A DNA stretch of 64,000 nt from an uncultured Pelagibacteraceae bacterium (GCA_902580945.1 CACHML010000003.1:41995-105994); one strand, 5' to 3'; shown: positions 19,753-29,970, numbered from the stretch's first letter. Notes: generated from the letters alone by a model not told the origin. Numbers and translations are program-made.

Positions 19753-20171
19753 TTTAATCTTGCCTTGTATAATTCTTCAAAATCTATTTTTTTACCAAAT
19801 TTAAGGTCTGGTAAGCCTGAATTTCTTAAAATTGTTAAAAATTTTTGCTCTAATTCTGGGTAAATTTCAACTTGAAGATCACATAAAATTATCTTCTCTA
19901 ATTCTTTTTTTTCAATTTTTAAATCTAAAATATCAATTACCGTTGCATATTTAATTTGAAAGTAACCTGTTTTCTTTTTTTTGTTTGGATTTGTGTAGCT
20001 AAGTGTAGTTAAAATTTCTATCAATTTTTTTTTTAAAGGTTTGGAATTAATGTCAACTTTCATTTGAAACTCAGGAATTGTATTTCTAATTGTTATTAAA
20101 TTTTCAGGACTAGGTATTTCAATCGATAAATCTTGTATATAACTTAATATAATTTTGTATTTATTTTCCAT
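19749..20171 (-). CDS. secB: Protein-export chaperone SecB
   Basis: SecB keeps preproteins unfolded and hands them to SecA. The 140-residue protein has the family features YIQDLSIEIPSPE near the start, the FQIKYATVIDI strand and a C-terminal FPELEQ/FL-type segment. It is more diverged than enterobacterial SecB but has the right length and sits in the conserved fxsA-secB-dnaQ neighbourhood of alphaproteobacterial origins. It overlaps fxsA by 11 bases. Confidence 0.88.
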   Translation of the reverse strand: MENKYKIILSYIQDLSIEIPSPENLITIRNTIPEFQMKVDINSKPLKKKLIEILTTLSYTNPNKKKKTGYFQIKYATVIDILDLKIEKKELEKIILCDLQVEIYPELEQKFLTILRNSGLPDLKFGKKIDFEELYKARLN

Positions 20172-20589
20172 CTTTATCCTCTATATCCTCATATTCACCC
20201 TCTATAAAACTTTTTTCACTAGATCTGCTTTTATTTTTCTTTGAATATGTTTTTGAATATTTTCTTAAAATTATTTTTCTTGTAACTGGTAAAACTAATA
20301 AAATGCCTATAACATCAGTTGCAAACCCTGGTAGTATTAATAATAAGGCTGCAAATGCAATCGCTGCTCCAGAAACTATCTCATAAAGAGGTAGTTCATT
20401 TTTGATTAACTGTGACATACCTGATCTTAAAGTGTTAAAACCCTCATATCTTGCATACCAAATACCTAAAATAGCAGTAACAAGTATCAGCAAAATTGTG
20501 TTTAAAGCTCCTATTTGAGTACCAACTTTTATGAATAAGTAAATTTCAATAAGGGGTATTCCTAAAATAAGAATTATTGCTGTGTTCAT
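20161..20589 (-). CDS. fxsA: FxsA-family membrane protein
   Basis: The 142-residue protein has the FxsA pattern: a first helix with GIPLIEIYLFIKVG, a second with ILVTAILGIWYARYEG, and AAALLLILPGFATDVIGILLVLP, followed by a charged tail of about 35 residues. FxsA suppresses F exclusion of phage T7 in E. coli; its normal role is unknown. It is divergent from the Tim44-like gene. Confidence 0.9.
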   Translation of the reverse strand: MNTAIILILGIPLIEIYLFIKVGTQIGALNTILLILVTAILGIWYARYEGFNTLRSGMSQLIKNELPLYEIVSGAAIAFAALLLILPGFATDVIGILLVLPVTRKIILRKYSKTYSKKNKSRSSEKSFIEGEYEDIEDKDGK

Positions 20590-20647
20590 TTGTCTATAGT
20601 GTAAATTGCAGGTTGAAATTAATCAACATAGTAAATATTATCATTAT

Positions 20648-21238
20648 ATGAGTTATAGTTTCGAATACATTGATATTATATTATTAGCAATGATAGCTGG
20701 ATTTATTTTCCTTAGATTAAGGGGTATTTTAGGAAAAAAAACAGGCTTTGAGGAGAATATAAACTCCACATTTCCACACGAGGAGGTTCCAGAAAAGAAG
20801 TCTTCTCCTATTTTAAACGCTGAAACTTTTGATGATGCAGCAAAAAAAGATTTTTTGAATGGTGCAAAGATAGCTTACGAAACTGTAATAACTAGTTTTT
20901 CTAAAGGTGATCTAAAATCTATTAAAAATCTTTTAGATAAAAGCGTTTATGATCAATTTGATGAAGCTATTAAAGATAAAAAAGCTAGAAATGTTACTTC
21001 TGAAACTACGTTTATTGGTATTAATTCCGCAGAAATAAAAGAGCATTCTCAAAACAAAAATATGCTTGAAGTAAGCGTTGAGTTTGTAAGTGAAATTATT
21101 TCATGCATTAAAGATAAAGATAATAAAATTGTATCTGGAGACTCACAAAAAGTTAAAAAGGTGCTCGATACATGGAAATTTACTAAAGATGGTACTTCAA
21201 AAAATCCTAATTGGTTAATAGTAGATACACAAGCTTAG
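20648..21238 (+). CDS. Tim44-like domain protein
   Basis: This 196-residue protein has one N-terminal membrane helix (YIDIILLAMIAGFIFLRLRGILGKKTG), then a soluble domain with FLNGAKIAYETVITSFSKGDLKSIKNLLDKSVYDQF, typical of bacterial Tim44-like (COG4395) proteins. The ATG at 20648 puts the helix at the start as in relatives; an upstream TTG at 20606 would add 14 unlike residues. The role is thought to be in membrane-protein transport or assembly, by analogy with mitochondrial Tim44. It is next to fxsA and secB. Confidence 0.88.
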   Translation: MSYSFEYIDIILLAMIAGFIFLRLRGILGKKTGFEENINSTFPHEEVPEKKSSPILNAETFDDAAKKDFLNGAKIAYETVITSFSKGDLKSIKNLLDKSVYDQFDEAIKDKKARNVTSETTFIGINSAEIKEHSQNKNMLEVSVEFVSEIISCIKDKDNKIVSGDSQKVKKVLDTWKFTKDGTSKNPNWLIVDTQA

Positions 21239-21655
21239 TTGATTAAAAAAATATCAGATAAAGATAAACAAGACTGGCAAAATTTTCTAAATAGTTCAGA
21301 TAAATTAGAAAATAAAGATCAAAAAATTTCTACATCACCCAAACGACACATTGAAAAATCTATTGACTTGCATGGTTATACTTTAGAGGAGGCTAACCAA
21401 AAAATGACTTCTTATATTGAAGAATGTTATGAAAATGGTGTTAATAAAATAAATGTTATTACTGGCAAGGGATTAAGATCTAAAAACTTAAATGATCCAT
21501 ATCAATCTAATAACTTAAGTATTTTAAAGTTTTCAGTACCTCATTTTATTAAAGGTAATAATCAACTGATGAGTAAAATAATAAGTATTGATTTTGAGGC
21601 TGTTGAAAATCCATCTGTAGGAAATTTTGATATTTTTTTAAGAAAAAAAAAATAA
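21239..21655 (+). CDS. Smr-domain protein (putative endonuclease)
   Basis: This 138-residue protein has the small MutS-related (Smr) domain: SIDLHGYTLEEANQKM (the LDLHG motif) and INVITGKGLRS (the TGKG motif). Smr domains are nicking nucleases or nucleic-acid-binding modules, recently linked to RNA cleavage on stalled ribosomes in other bacteria. The start is TTG at 21239, directly after the stop of the Tim44-like gene, a pair also adjacent in other alphaproteobacteria. It ends 3 bases from the convergent hslU stop. Confidence 0.9.
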   Translation: MIKKISDKDKQDWQNFLNSSDKLENKDQKISTSPKRHIEKSIDLHGYTLEEANQKMTSYIEECYENGVNKINVITGKGLRSKNLNDPYQSNNLSILKFSVPHFIKGNNQLMSKIISIDFEAVENPSVGNFDIFLRKKK

Positions 21656-21658
21656 GAA

Positions 21659-23029
21659 CTATAAAATAAACTTTGACAGATCTGCGTCCTTAACAAGTTC
21701 ACCAATATTTTTCTTAATGTAGTTTGAATCTATACTGATTTTTTCACCAGCTCTATCTGTTGCTGTAAAACTAATTTCATCCAAAACTCTTTCTATAATA
21801 GTGTGCAGCCTTCTCGCTCCTATGTTTTCAACAGTTGTGTTAACCTCACTTGCAATTGTCGCGATGGTATCAATTCCATCTTCAGTAAATTCTAAATCAA
21901 CATTTTCTGTTTTTAGTAGAGCTTTGTATTGTTTAATCAAACTGTTATCCGGCTCTTTTAAAATTCGTTTAAAATCCTCACTATTTAACGCATCTAGCTC
22001 AACTCTGATTGGTAATCTTCCTTGAAGCTCAGGCAAAAGATCTGATGGTTTTGCTAATTGGAACGCACCAGAGGCTATAAATAATATGTGGTCAGTTTTA
22101 ATCGGGCCATACTTAGTGCTCACAGTTGTCCCTTCTATTAATGGAAGTAAGTCTCTTTGAACACCTTCTCTTGATACATCACCCCCAACTCTGTCAGTTC
22201 GTGCTGAAATTTTATCAATTTCATCTAAAAATACGATACCGTTATTCTCAGTTGTATTTTTTGCAGATTTTATAATTTTGTCTTGTTCTATTAGTTTATC
22301 TGCCTCTTCATTTAGTAATATTTCATGAGATTCTTTAACTGACATTTTTTTCTTTTTAGCCTTCTGTCCCATAGATTTACCTAGCATATCTGAAATATTA
22401 ATCATTCCAACATTCGCTCCAGGCATTCCAGGAATTTCAAATGATGGCATACCTCCACCACTTTCAGTTACAGCAATCTCTATTTCGTTATCATCGAGAT
22501 CGCCATCTCTTAATCTTTTTCTAAAACTTTCTCTTGTTGCTACACTCGCTTTACTTCCAACAATAGCATCAAGAACTCTATCTTCTGCTAACTTTTGTGC
22601 TTTCGCGTGAACTTCTTTTCTTTTCTTTACTTTTTCCATTGCGATAGCAATTTCTAAAAGATCTCTAATTATTTGTTCAACATCTCTTCCTACGTAACCT
22701 ACTTCAGTAAATCTTGTAGCTTCAACTTTTACAAATGGTGCTTCGGCCAGTTTGGATAACCTTCTAGATATTTCTGTTTTACCAACACCTGTTGGTCCCA
22801 TCATTAAAATATTTTTTGGAAGAACTTCATCTTTCATATCCCCTTCTAGAGCTTGTCTTCTCCATCTATTTCTTAAAGCGATTGCGACAGCTCTTTTTGC
22901 ATTGTTTTGACCAACTACAAATCTATCCAATTCTGAAACTATTTCTCTTGGAGATAATGAATTTTGGATGTTACTTTTTTCTTTTTTTACTTTAGCGTTT
23001 GGTAGAGTTGTAACGTTTGATTTTTCCAT
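21659..23029 (-). CDS. hslU: HslUV protease ATPase subunit HslU
   Basis: HslU is the AAA+ unfoldase that feeds HslV. The 456-residue protein has [17 protein letters not shown], Walker A GPTGVGKT at residues 78-85, the pore-type GYVGRDVE, the I-domain, Walker B FLDEIDKI and the C-terminal sensor-2 GARRLHTI. The usual C-terminal tail used to dock HslV is present (DLSKFIL). It follows hslV with a 1-base gap. Confidence 0.97.
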   Translation of the reverse strand: MEKSNVTTLPNAKVKKEKSNIQNSLSPREIVSELDRFVVGQNNAKRAVAIALRNRWRRQALEGDMKDEVLPKNILMMGPTGVGKTEISRRLSKLAEAPFVKVEATRFTEVGYVGRDVEQIIRDLLEIAIAMEKVKKRKEVHAKAQKLAEDRVLDAIVGSKASVATRESFRKRLRDGDLDDNEIEIAVTESGGGMPSFEIPGMPGANVGMINISDMLGKSMGQKAKKKKMSVKESHEILLNEEADKLIEQDKIIKSAKNTTENNGIVFLDEIDKISARTDRVGGDVSREGVQRDLLPLIEGTTVSTKYGPIKTDHILFIASGAFQLAKPSDLLPELQGRLPIRVELDALNSEDFKRILKEPDNSLIKQYKALLKTENVDLEFTEDGIDTIATIASEVNTTVENIGARRLHTIIERVLDEISFTATDRAGEKISIDSNYIKKNIGELVKDADLSKFIL

Positions 23030-23030
23030 A

Positions 23031-23546
23031 TTAAATTTTCTCGATGTTTAAATTGTCATTTGTGAAAACACATATTTCAGATGCAACTTTAATTGCTTTT
23101 TTTGCAACTTCCTCAGCTGATAAATCTGTATCCATTAATACTTTTGCTGAAGCTAGTGCATAATTTCCACCAGAGCCTATTCCAATTACGTCCCCCTCTG
23201 GCTCTAAAACATCACCAGTTCCTGAAATAATGAAACTATTTTCTTTGTCACCAACAGCCATTAAGGCTTCTAATCTTCTTAAATATTTATCGGTTCGCCA
23301 ATCTTTAGCTAATTCAACAGCGGCTCTAGCTAAATTTCCTGCATGTTTTTCTAACTTAGACTCTAATCTTTCAAATAATGTTAAGGCATCTGCAGTAGAA
23401 CCAGCAAATCCTGCGATCACATTTCTTTTCTCAATCTTACGAACTTTGTTTGCAGTTTTCTTAATTACTGTATTTCCCATACTAACTTGGCCATCACCAG
23501 CAACTACTACTTCGTTATTTTTTCTTACTAATACTATCGTTGTCAT
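23031..23546 (-). CDS. hslV: HslUV protease proteolytic subunit HslV
   Basis: HslV is the proteasome-like threonine protease. The 171-residue protein starts MTTIVLVRK, so after Met removal Thr2 becomes the nucleophile; [30 protein letters not shown] and [11 protein letters not shown] are family motifs. hslV-hslU face away from hisB across a 91-base promoter region, in the hisB/hslV divergent arrangement common in alphaproteobacteria. Confidence 0.97.
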   Translation of the reverse strand: MTTIVLVRKNNEVVVAGDGQVSMGNTVIKKTANKVRKIEKRNVIAGFAGSTADALTLFERLESKLEKHAGNLARAAVELAKDWRTDKYLRRLEALMAVGDKENSFIISGTGDVLEPEGDVIGIGSGGNYALASAKVLMDTDLSAEEVAKKAIKVASEICVFTNDNLNIEKI

Positions 23547-23637
23547 GGGATATAGATGGATATTAAATCTTATAGTTCAAGACCAAGGCTAGAATTATTG
23601 CCATAATTGAATAATAGATATATACCTTTTTCAGATT

Positions 23638-24228
23638 ATGAAACGTAAAGCCAAAATTAGTAGAAAAACAAAAGAGACCAACATCAGTGTTGATCTAAAT
23701 ATTGATGGTAAGGGTAAGTACAAAGTTGACACAGGCATAGGATTTTTAGATCACATGCTTGAGCAATTATCAAAACACTCTTCTATGGATATGAATATTA
23801 AAGCTAAAGGTGATACGCACATTGATCTTCACCACACAACTGAAGATACTGGAATTGCAATTGGCGAATGTTTGAAAAAAGCATCTAAAAAGTTTGTTGG
23901 TATAAAAAGATATGCCCACGCGATGATACCGATGGATGAAACATTAACTAGAGTTGCAATTGATGTATCAAACAGACCTTATTTGATTTGGAAAGTAAAA
24001 TTGAAAGTAGAAAAATTAGGTGAGATGGATACGGAACTGTTTAAAGAATGGTTTCAAGCTTTTTCGCAAGCTGCAGGAATTACTTTGCACGTTGAAAACA
24101 TTTATGGTGATAATAGTCACCACATAATCGAATCTTGCTTTAAGGGATTAGCAAGATCATTACGTGCTGCTTTAGAAATGGATCCAAGAAACAAAACTAC
24201 AATACCTTCTACAAAAGGTTCTTTATAA
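23638..24228 (+). CDS. hisB: Imidazoleglycerol-phosphate dehydratase
   Basis: HisB does the sixth step of histidine synthesis. The 196-residue monofunctional enzyme has the metal-binding histidine motifs [13 protein letters not shown] and [11 protein letters not shown] and a second set in [20 protein letters not shown]. There is no fused phosphatase domain. It begins a tight run hisB-hisH-hisA-hisF-hisE. Confidence 0.97.
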   Translation: MKRKAKISRKTKETNISVDLNIDGKGKYKVDTGIGFLDHMLEQLSKHSSMDMNIKAKGDTHIDLHHTTEDTGIAIGECLKKASKKFVGIKRYAHAMIPMDETLTRVAIDVSNRPYLIWKVKLKVEKLGEMDTELFKEWFQAFSQAAGITLHVENIYGDNSHHIIESCFKGLARSLRAALEMDPRNKTTIPSTKGSL

Positions 24229-24233
24229 ATTTA

Positions 24234-24860
24234 ATGAATGTCACAATTGTTGACTACAATTCAGGCAATATAAGTTCTGTAATAAATTCGTTTAAAGAAG
24301 TTGCAAAAGACAAAGTAAACATTGAAGTAACAGCAGATCTTGCAACTATAAAAATTAGCGATAAGGTTGTATTACCGGGGCAAGGATCTTTTAAAAGCTG
24401 TATTGATGGGCTTAAGAATATTAGTGGTTTGATAGATACTCTCAATGAATTTGCATTAGAAAATAAAAAACCAATTCTTGGAATTTGTGTTGGTCTTCAA
24501 ATGTTTGCAGACATTGGTTATGAAGAAACTGAAACAAAAGGCTTAGGATGGATTTCAGGTAAAGTGTCTAAAATTGATAACCAAGGAGGTAAATTTAAGC
24601 TTCCACACATTGGTTGGAATGAAATTAATATAATGAAAGATAGTAAGATTTTTAAAGGTATAGAAAATAAATCCCACATGTACTTTGTTCATAGTTATGA
24701 GTTTGTGCCTAAAGATACATCTGTAATTTCAGCAACAACTGATTATTCATCTAATGTCGTTTGTGCTGCAGAAAAAGAAAACATATTTGGAACTCAATTC
24801 CATCCAGAAAAGAGTGATAAAATTGGTCTTAAAATAATCAACAACTTCATAAGTATATGA
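24234..24860 (+). CDS. hisH: Imidazole glycerol phosphate synthase, glutaminase subunit
   Basis: HisH supplies ammonia to HisF. The 208-residue class I glutamine amidotransferase has the nucleophile Cys85 in GICVGLQMF and the catalytic His in FHPEKS near the C-terminus; LPGQGSF is the oxyanion-region motif. It is 5 bases after hisB and overlaps hisA by 4 bases. Confidence 0.96.
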   Translation: MNVTIVDYNSGNISSVINSFKEVAKDKVNIEVTADLATIKISDKVVLPGQGSFKSCIDGLKNISGLIDTLNEFALENKKPILGICVGLQMFADIGYEETETKGLGWISGKVSKIDNQGGKFKLPHIGWNEINIMKDSKIFKGIENKSHMYFVHSYEFVPKDTSVISATTDYSSNVVCAAEKENIFGTQFHPEKSDKIGLKIINNFISI

Positions 24861-25582
24861 AAATTTTTCCTGCAATAGATATTAAAGATAGAAAATGTGT
24901 CCGATTAGTTAAAGGAGACTTTGATAATAAAACTGAATATGAAATGTCTCCGGTAGAACAAGCTGGTAAATATAAAGATCATGGATTTAGAAACTTGCAC
25001 ATTGTCGACCTTGATGGAGCATTAACAGGAGAGACTGTAAATATTGATATTATTGAGGAAATTGTTGGAAAATTTGATCTTAAAATTGAAATAGGTGGTG
25101 GTGTAAGAAACTTTGAGAGTATTCAAAAATATACTGATGCTGGAGTAGAGAAAGTAATTTTAGGAAGTGCTGCAATAAAAAATAAAAATTTTTTAAAAGA
25201 AGCTTGTCAAAAATTTCCAGATAAAATTGCTTTAGGTCTAGATGCTAAAGCTGGGTATTTATCCGTATCTGGATGGAAAGAAAATTCTAACTTAAAAACC
25301 TTAGAATTTTTAAAAGATGTAAATGATTATGGAGCCAGTAGATTAATTTATACAGATATTAATAGAGATGGTATGAAGCTAAGCCCAAATTTTGAGGAAA
25401 CAGAAAATGTAGCTAATAATTCAAACTGTCCTGTAATTGTATCTGGGGGTGTTTCATCAATAGATGATATTAAAAAGGCTAAAGAATTAGGAAATAAAAA
25501 TATTGAAGGAATTATAGTTGGTAAAGCGATATATGATGGTGATATTAAATTAGATGAACTTGCAAAAGAAATAGATGCTTAA
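24857..25582 (+). CDS. hisA: ProFAR isomerase HisA
   Basis: HisA isomerises the ribulosyl intermediate of histidine synthesis. The 241-residue (beta-alpha)8 barrel starts [18 protein letters not shown] with the catalytic Asp, has IGGGVR and a second acid in TDINRDGM, and repeats the phosphate-binding VSGGVSS. It overlaps hisH and hisF. Confidence 0.97.
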   Translation: MKIFPAIDIKDRKCVRLVKGDFDNKTEYEMSPVEQAGKYKDHGFRNLHIVDLDGALTGETVNIDIIEEIVGKFDLKIEIGGGVRNFESIQKYTDAGVEKVILGSAAIKNKNFLKEACQKFPDKIALGLDAKAGYLSVSGWKENSNLKTLEFLKDVNDYGASRLIYTDINRDGMKLSPNFEETENVANNSNCPVIVSGGVSSIDDIKKAKELGNKNIEGIIVGKAIYDGDIKLDELAKEIDA

Positions 25583-26330
25583 AAATAGAATTATACCCTG
25601 TCTAGATGTTAAAAATGGAAGAGTTGTTAAAGGTATAAACTTTATTGATTTACAAGATGCAGGAGATCCAGTTGAACAAGCAAAGATTTATAGTGATGGT
25701 GGAGCTGATGAAATTTGTTTTTTAGACATTACAGCATCAAATGAAAATAGAGATACAATTTATGAAGTAGTTAAAGATACATCTAAAAAATGTTTTGTAC
25801 CTTTAACTGTTGGTGGTGGAGTTAGAAGTGTTGATGATATTAGCAAACTTTTAAACTGTGGGGCTGACAAGGTTTCAATTAATACAGCTGCAGTTCAAAA
25901 CGCAGATGTTGTAGTTCAAAGCTCAAAAAAATTTGGATCACAATGTATAGTTGTTGCAATTGATGCTAAGAAAAATGGTGATAAATGGGAAGTTTTTACT
26001 CATGGGGGTCGAAACAATACTGGAATTGATGCATTAGAATTTGCAAAGAAGATGGAAGATAGTGGAGCAGGTGAGTTATTAGTCACTTCAATGGACAGAG
26101 ATGGAACTCAGGTTGGATATGACATTAACCTAATGTCAAAAATATCATCTTTGGTAAATATACCTACAATAGCATCAGGCGGGGTTGGGGATCTTGATCA
26201 TTTAGTCGATGGCATCAAATTAGGCAACGCTAGCGCGGTTTTAGCAGCATCAATATTTCACTATGGAAAATATTCTGTGAAAGAAGCTAAAGAATATCTG
26301 GACTCAAAGGGTATACCTGTTAGGATTTGA
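25575..26330 (+). CDS. hisF: Imidazole glycerol phosphate synthase, cyclase subunit
   Basis: HisF makes imidazole glycerol phosphate using ammonia from HisH. The 251-residue barrel has the hallmark [40 protein letters not shown] and ASGGVG. The overlap of 8 bases with hisA and the 1-base gap to hisE suggest coupled translation. Confidence 0.97.
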   Translation: MLKNRIIPCLDVKNGRVVKGINFIDLQDAGDPVEQAKIYSDGGADEICFLDITASNENRDTIYEVVKDTSKKCFVPLTVGGGVRSVDDISKLLNCGADKVSINTAAVQNADVVVQSSKKFGSQCIVVAIDAKKNGDKWEVFTHGGRNNTGIDALEFAKKMEDSGAGELLVTSMDRDGTQVGYDINLMSKISSLVNIPTIASGGVGDLDHLVDGIKLGNASAVLAASIFHYGKYSVKEAKEYLDSKGIPVRI

Positions 26331-26331
26331 G

Positions 26332-26604
26332 ATGCTAAATACTCTAGAAAGTCTATTTAAACTTGCAAGAGAAAGAAAATCTTCACCAGTTGACGGTTCT
26401 TATACCAATAAACTTTTGAGTGATAAATCTTTGAGCAAAGCAAAAGTGCTTGAAGAGATAAATGAACTAATAGAGGCAGTTGAAGAAGACTCAAATAAAA
26501 TTCATGAAGCAGCTGATGTATTTTATCATTTAATAATGTACCTTGAGGCAAATAATATAAAAATTGAAGATATAATGGGCGAATTAGATAAAAGAAAAAA
26601 ATGA
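26332..26604 (+). CDS. hisE: Phosphoribosyl-ATP pyrophosphatase
   Basis: HisE hydrolyses PR-ATP to PR-AMP. The 90-residue protein has the MazG-like alpha-helical motifs EEINELIEAVEED and EAADVFYHLIMYL that bind metal. It is a stand-alone HisE with no fused HisI. It overlaps malyl-CoA lyase by 4 bases, so histidine and glyoxylate-related genes share a transcript. Confidence 0.94.
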   Translation: MLNTLESLFKLARERKSSPVDGSYTNKLLSDKSLSKAKVLEEINELIEAVEEDSNKIHEAADVFYHLIMYLEANNIKIEDIMGELDKRKK

Positions 26605-27539
26605 GTCATAAATTTTATAAACCTGCAAGATCAAGATTACAAAGAAGTGAATTGGCTGTCCCAGGCTCTTCGCCAAAAATGTTTGAGAAAGCTTTGAGTT
26701 CACCAGCTGATTACGTTTTTCTAGATTTAGAGGATGCTGTTTCTCCAAATGATAAAATTACTGCAAGAGCAAATGTTATTAAAGCATTAAATGAAATGAA
26801 TTGGAGAGGAAATGGAAAAACTATTTCTGTGAGAATAAATAGTTTAGACACACATTATATGTACTCTGATTTAATTGAAATAGTTGAACAAGCTGGAGAA
26901 AATGTAGATACAATTTTAGTTCCAAAGGCAGGAACTGCAAGCGATGTTTATCTGGTTGATTGCTTGTTAACTCAAATTGAAACAAACAAAAAATTAAAAA
27001 ATAAAATTGGAATTGAATGTCTGATTGAAACTGCTTTAGGAATGTCAAACATTAAAGAAATTGCAACTTCAAGTGAAAGACTTGAGGCATTACATTTTGG
27101 TGTTGCAGATTATGCAGCAAGTTTAAGGGCAAGAACAACTGTAATAGGTGGACTTAATGAAAACTATCCTGGAGATCAATGGCACCATGGATTATCAGAA
27201 TTAGTAATGACATGTAGAGCTTATGGCTTAAGAGCAATTGATGGACCATTTGGAGATTTTAATGATCCAGATGCCTATATTGCTGCTGCTAAAAGAGGAG
27301 CTGCAATTGGCATTGAGGGTAAATGGGCCATACATCCATCCCAAATCGAGCTTGCAAACAAAGTATTCTCTCCTCCTGAGGAAGAGGTTACTAAGGCTAA
27401 AAGGATTCTAGAAGAGCTAGAAAAGGCATCAAATGAGGGAAAAGGTGCCGCTCAGCTTGATGGTAGGATGATTGATGCTGCATCAGCTAGAATGGCTGAA
27501 AATATTGTAAACATCGATAAGTTAATCCATAATAAATAA
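26601..27539 (+). CDS. mcl: L-malyl-CoA / beta-methylmalyl-CoA lyase (HpcH/HpaI family)
   Basis: This enzyme splits malyl-CoA to acetyl-CoA and glyoxylate, or runs in reverse. The 312-residue TIM-barrel protein has RSELAVPGSSPKMFEKA (CoA-binding Arg region), YVFLDLEDAVSP with the metal ligands, IECLIETALGM and HFGVADYAAS, all as in CitE-like malyl-CoA lyases, and GKWAIHPSQIELAN. The neighbouring mtkA-mtkB genes make malyl-CoA from malate, which supports a malyl-CoA rather than citramalyl-CoA substrate. Confidence 0.9.
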   Translation: MSHKFYKPARSRLQRSELAVPGSSPKMFEKALSSPADYVFLDLEDAVSPNDKITARANVIKALNEMNWRGNGKTISVRINSLDTHYMYSDLIEIVEQAGENVDTILVPKAGTASDVYLVDCLLTQIETNKKLKNKIGIECLIETALGMSNIKEIATSSERLEALHFGVADYAASLRARTTVIGGLNENYPGDQWHHGLSELVMTCRAYGLRAIDGPFGDFNDPDAYIAAAKRGAAIGIEGKWAIHPSQIELANKVFSPPEEEVTKAKRILEELEKASNEGKGAAQLDGRMIDAASARMAENIVNIDKLIHNK

Positions 27540-27547
27540 ATAAAATT

Positions 27548-28708
27548 ATGGATATCCACGAATACCAAGCAAAAAAAATACTTTCAAATTTTGGAGTTAC
27601 AATTCCAAGAGGTGGAATTGTATATAGCCCAGAGAATGCTGAGAATAAAGCAAGAGAGATTGGTGGATCTAGATGGGTAGTTAAAGCTCAAATTCACTCG
27701 GGTGCTAGAGGAAAAGCTGGAGGTATAATTATTTGTGATAGTCCATTGGAAGTTGCTCAAGCAACTGACAAATTATTAGGAAAAAAATTAGTTACAAATC
27801 AAACAGGCCCTGAAGGTAAAATAGTAAATAGAATTTATATTGAAGAAGCAACAGATATAGAGCGAGAACTATACCTTGGTCTTGTTTTTGATAGAAGTTC
27901 AGAGAGCATTATGGTGGTTGCATCAACAGAGGGTGGTATGAGTGTTGAAGAAATTTCAAAAGAGAAACCAGAAACTATAATCAGATCAAAAATTGAAGTC
28001 GCTGTTGGAATGCAAAGTTTCCAAGCTAGGGAGTTAGCATTTGGTTTAGGAATTGAACCAGATTTAATTAGAAGAGCCTCTGAAACTATTATTGGATGTT
28101 ATAAAGCATTTAGTGAATTAGATGCTACAATGGTGGAAGTCAATCCATTAGTAATTTCAAAACAAAAACAAATTTTAGCTTTAGATTGTAAAATGAGTTT
28201 TGATAATAACGCAATGTTTAGAAGAAACCAAGTTTCAGAACTTAGAGATAAGACTCAAGAGGATTCAAAAGAAGTTTTTGCATCTGATAGAGGATTAAAC
28301 TATGTAAGTTTAGATGGAAACATTGGTAATATTATTAATGGTGCTGGTTTAGCAATGGCGTCAATGGACATGATAAAACTAGCTGGTGGAAGTCCTGCTA
28401 ATTTTTTAGATGTGGGAGGTGGCGCTACTCCTGAAAAAATAGTTAAAGCGTTTAAGCTTGTTACAATGGATGAAAAAGTAAAAGTAATTTTAGTAAATAT
28501 TTTTGCTGGTATTAACAGATGCGATTGGGTAGCAGAAGGAATAGTAGAGGCACTAAAAAAAATTGAAGTTAATGTTCCATTGGTTATCAGATTAGCAGGG
28601 ACAAATGTTGAAAAAGGAAATCAAATTTTAAAAGAGAGTAAAATAAATTATATTGAAGCAAACACTTTAGAGGATGCAGCTAACAAAGCGGTTGCAGCGC
28701 TTAAATAA
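27548..28708 (+). CDS. mtkA: Malate-CoA ligase (malate thiokinase) beta subunit
   Basis: This is the ATP-grasp subunit of a succinyl-CoA-synthetase-type ligase. At 386 residues it starts MDIHEYQAKKILSNFGV and has KAQIHSGARGKAGG, NQTGPEGKIV, VGMQSFQARELAFGL and NFLDVGGGATPEK. The QTGPEGK and QFQARE-type segments resemble methylotroph MtkA more than SucC, and the gene sits between malyl-CoA lyase and mtkB. A sucC role is the alternative. Confidence 0.85.
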   Translation: MDIHEYQAKKILSNFGVTIPRGGIVYSPENAENKAREIGGSRWVVKAQIHSGARGKAGGIIICDSPLEVAQATDKLLGKKLVTNQTGPEGKIVNRIYIEEATDIERELYLGLVFDRSSESIMVVASTEGGMSVEEISKEKPETIIRSKIEVAVGMQSFQARELAFGLGIEPDLIRRASETIIGCYKAFSELDATMVEVNPLVISKQKQILALDCKMSFDNNAMFRRNQVSELRDKTQEDSKEVFASDRGLNYVSLDGNIGNIINGAGLAMASMDMIKLAGGSPANFLDVGGGATPEKIVKAFKLVTMDEKVKVILVNIFAGINRCDWVAEGIVEALKKIEVNVPLVIRLAGTNVEKGNQILKESKINYIEANTLEDAANKAVAALK

Positions 28709-28714
28709 TAGAAA

Positions 28715-29602
28715 ATGACAGTATTAATTGACAAAAACAGTAAGATTATTATTCAAGGTTTTACAGGAAAAATGGGCTCTTTTCATGCAGACGAGATGAT
28801 TAAATATGGTTCTAATGTCGTTGGTGGAGTTACTCCAGGAAAGGGTGGCTCTAAGCATCTAAATTTGCCAGTGTTTAATACTGTGAAAGATGCAGTTAGC
28901 GAAACAGGAGCAGATGCATCAATTTTATTTGTGCCACCGGCTTTTGCAGCAGACTCAGCAATGGAAGCTGCTGATTCTGGTATTAAAACTTGTGTAGCTA
29001 TTGTAGATGGAATTCCATCTCACGATATGATCAGAATTAAAAGATATATGAGAAGGTATACCAAAAGTTCTAAAATGACATTAGTTGGACCTAATTGCGC
29101 TGGAATTATCAGTCCTGGAAAATCAATGTTGGGTATAATGCCGGGACATATTTATAAAGAGGGGAGAATTGGAATTATTAGTAGATCAGGGACATTAGGT
29201 TATGAGGCTGCTCAACAACTCAAGAATTTAAATATAGGTGTCTCAACGAGTGTAGGAATTGGAGGAGATCCAATAAATGGAAGTTCTTTTAGAGATATTA
29301 TTGAAAAATTTGAAACAGATGATGAAACAGATGCAATATTAATGATTGGTGAAATTGGTGGTCCGCAGGAAGTAGCTGCAGGAGAATTTGCAAAAGAAAA
29401 TATGAAGAAACCAGTTATAGCATACATAGCTGGATTAACCGCACCAAAAGGAAGAGTTATGGGTCATGCTGGAGCAATAGTTTCAGCATATGGGGAAAGT
29501 GCAATTGAAAAAGTTGAAATTTTAAAAGAGTGTGGAATTACAATTTCTAAAAATCCCTCTGTTATGGGAGATACAGTAAAATCAGTTTTAGAAAAAATGT
29601 AG
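28715..29602 (+). CDS. mtkB: Malate-CoA ligase (malate thiokinase) alpha subunit
   Basis: This is the CoA-binding subunit that carries the phosphohistidine. The 295-residue product has IIQGFTGKMGSFHADEMI, the GPNCAGIISPG loop, GIISRSGTLGYEAA and the active His in MGHAGAIVSAYGES. It follows mtkA by 6 bases and completes the mcl-mtkA-mtkB set for malate + CoA + ATP to acetyl-CoA + glyoxylate. SucD is the alternative name if only sequence family is considered. Confidence 0.85.
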   Translation: MTVLIDKNSKIIIQGFTGKMGSFHADEMIKYGSNVVGGVTPGKGGSKHLNLPVFNTVKDAVSETGADASILFVPPAFAADSAMEAADSGIKTCVAIVDGIPSHDMIRIKRYMRRYTKSSKMTLVGPNCAGIISPGKSMLGIMPGHIYKEGRIGIISRSGTLGYEAAQQLKNLNIGVSTSVGIGGDPINGSSFRDIIEKFETDDETDAILMIGEIGGPQEVAAGEFAKENMKKPVIAYIAGLTAPKGRVMGHAGAIVSAYGESAIEKVEILKECGITISKNPSVMGDTVKSVLEKM

Positions 29603-29604
29603 TT

Positions 29605-29970
29605 ATGGGTTACGACGATAATAATATATTTGCCAAAATATTAAGAAATGAAATACCTTGTAATAAAATTTATGAGGATGAGTTTGTTTTATCTTTCCAT
29701 GATATAAATCCACAAAAAAAAATTCATGCATTAGTTATTCCAAAGGGCAAATATATTGATCTAGATGATTTTAGTCAAAATGCATCACCAGAGGAAATGG
29801 TTGGACTACTGAAAGGAATAAACACTGTTGCAAAAAAATTAAATATATCTGTCGATACTGGTAAAGGATATAGAGCACTAGCCAATATAAGTGAGGATGG
29901 AGGGCAGGAAGTTCCTCATTTACATTTTCATTTGTTCGGTGGGGAGAAAATCGGTAAAATGGTATCGTGA
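29605..29970 (+). CDS. HIT-family nucleotide hydrolase (HinT-like)
   Basis: This 121-residue protein has the histidine triad HLHFH at residues 105-109, preceded by GGQEVP as in HinT purine nucleoside phosphoramidases, and the N-terminal NIFAKILRNEIPCNKIYEDE. It is 2 bases after mtkB. Its stop overlaps the GTG start of the GNAT gene. Confidence 0.93.
   Translation: MGYDDNNIFAKILRNEIPCNKIYEDEFVLSFHDINPQKKIHALVIPKGKYIDLDDFSQNASPEEMVGLLKGINTVAKKLNISVDTGKGYRALANISEDGGQEVPHLHFHLFGGEKIGKMVS

Noticed and set aside
27548..29602. Annotation as ordinary succinyl-CoA synthetase sucCD
   Set aside because: Direct linkage to malyl-CoA lyase and MtkA-like segments (QTGPEGK, QSFQARE) favour malate-CoA ligase, though this is not proven.
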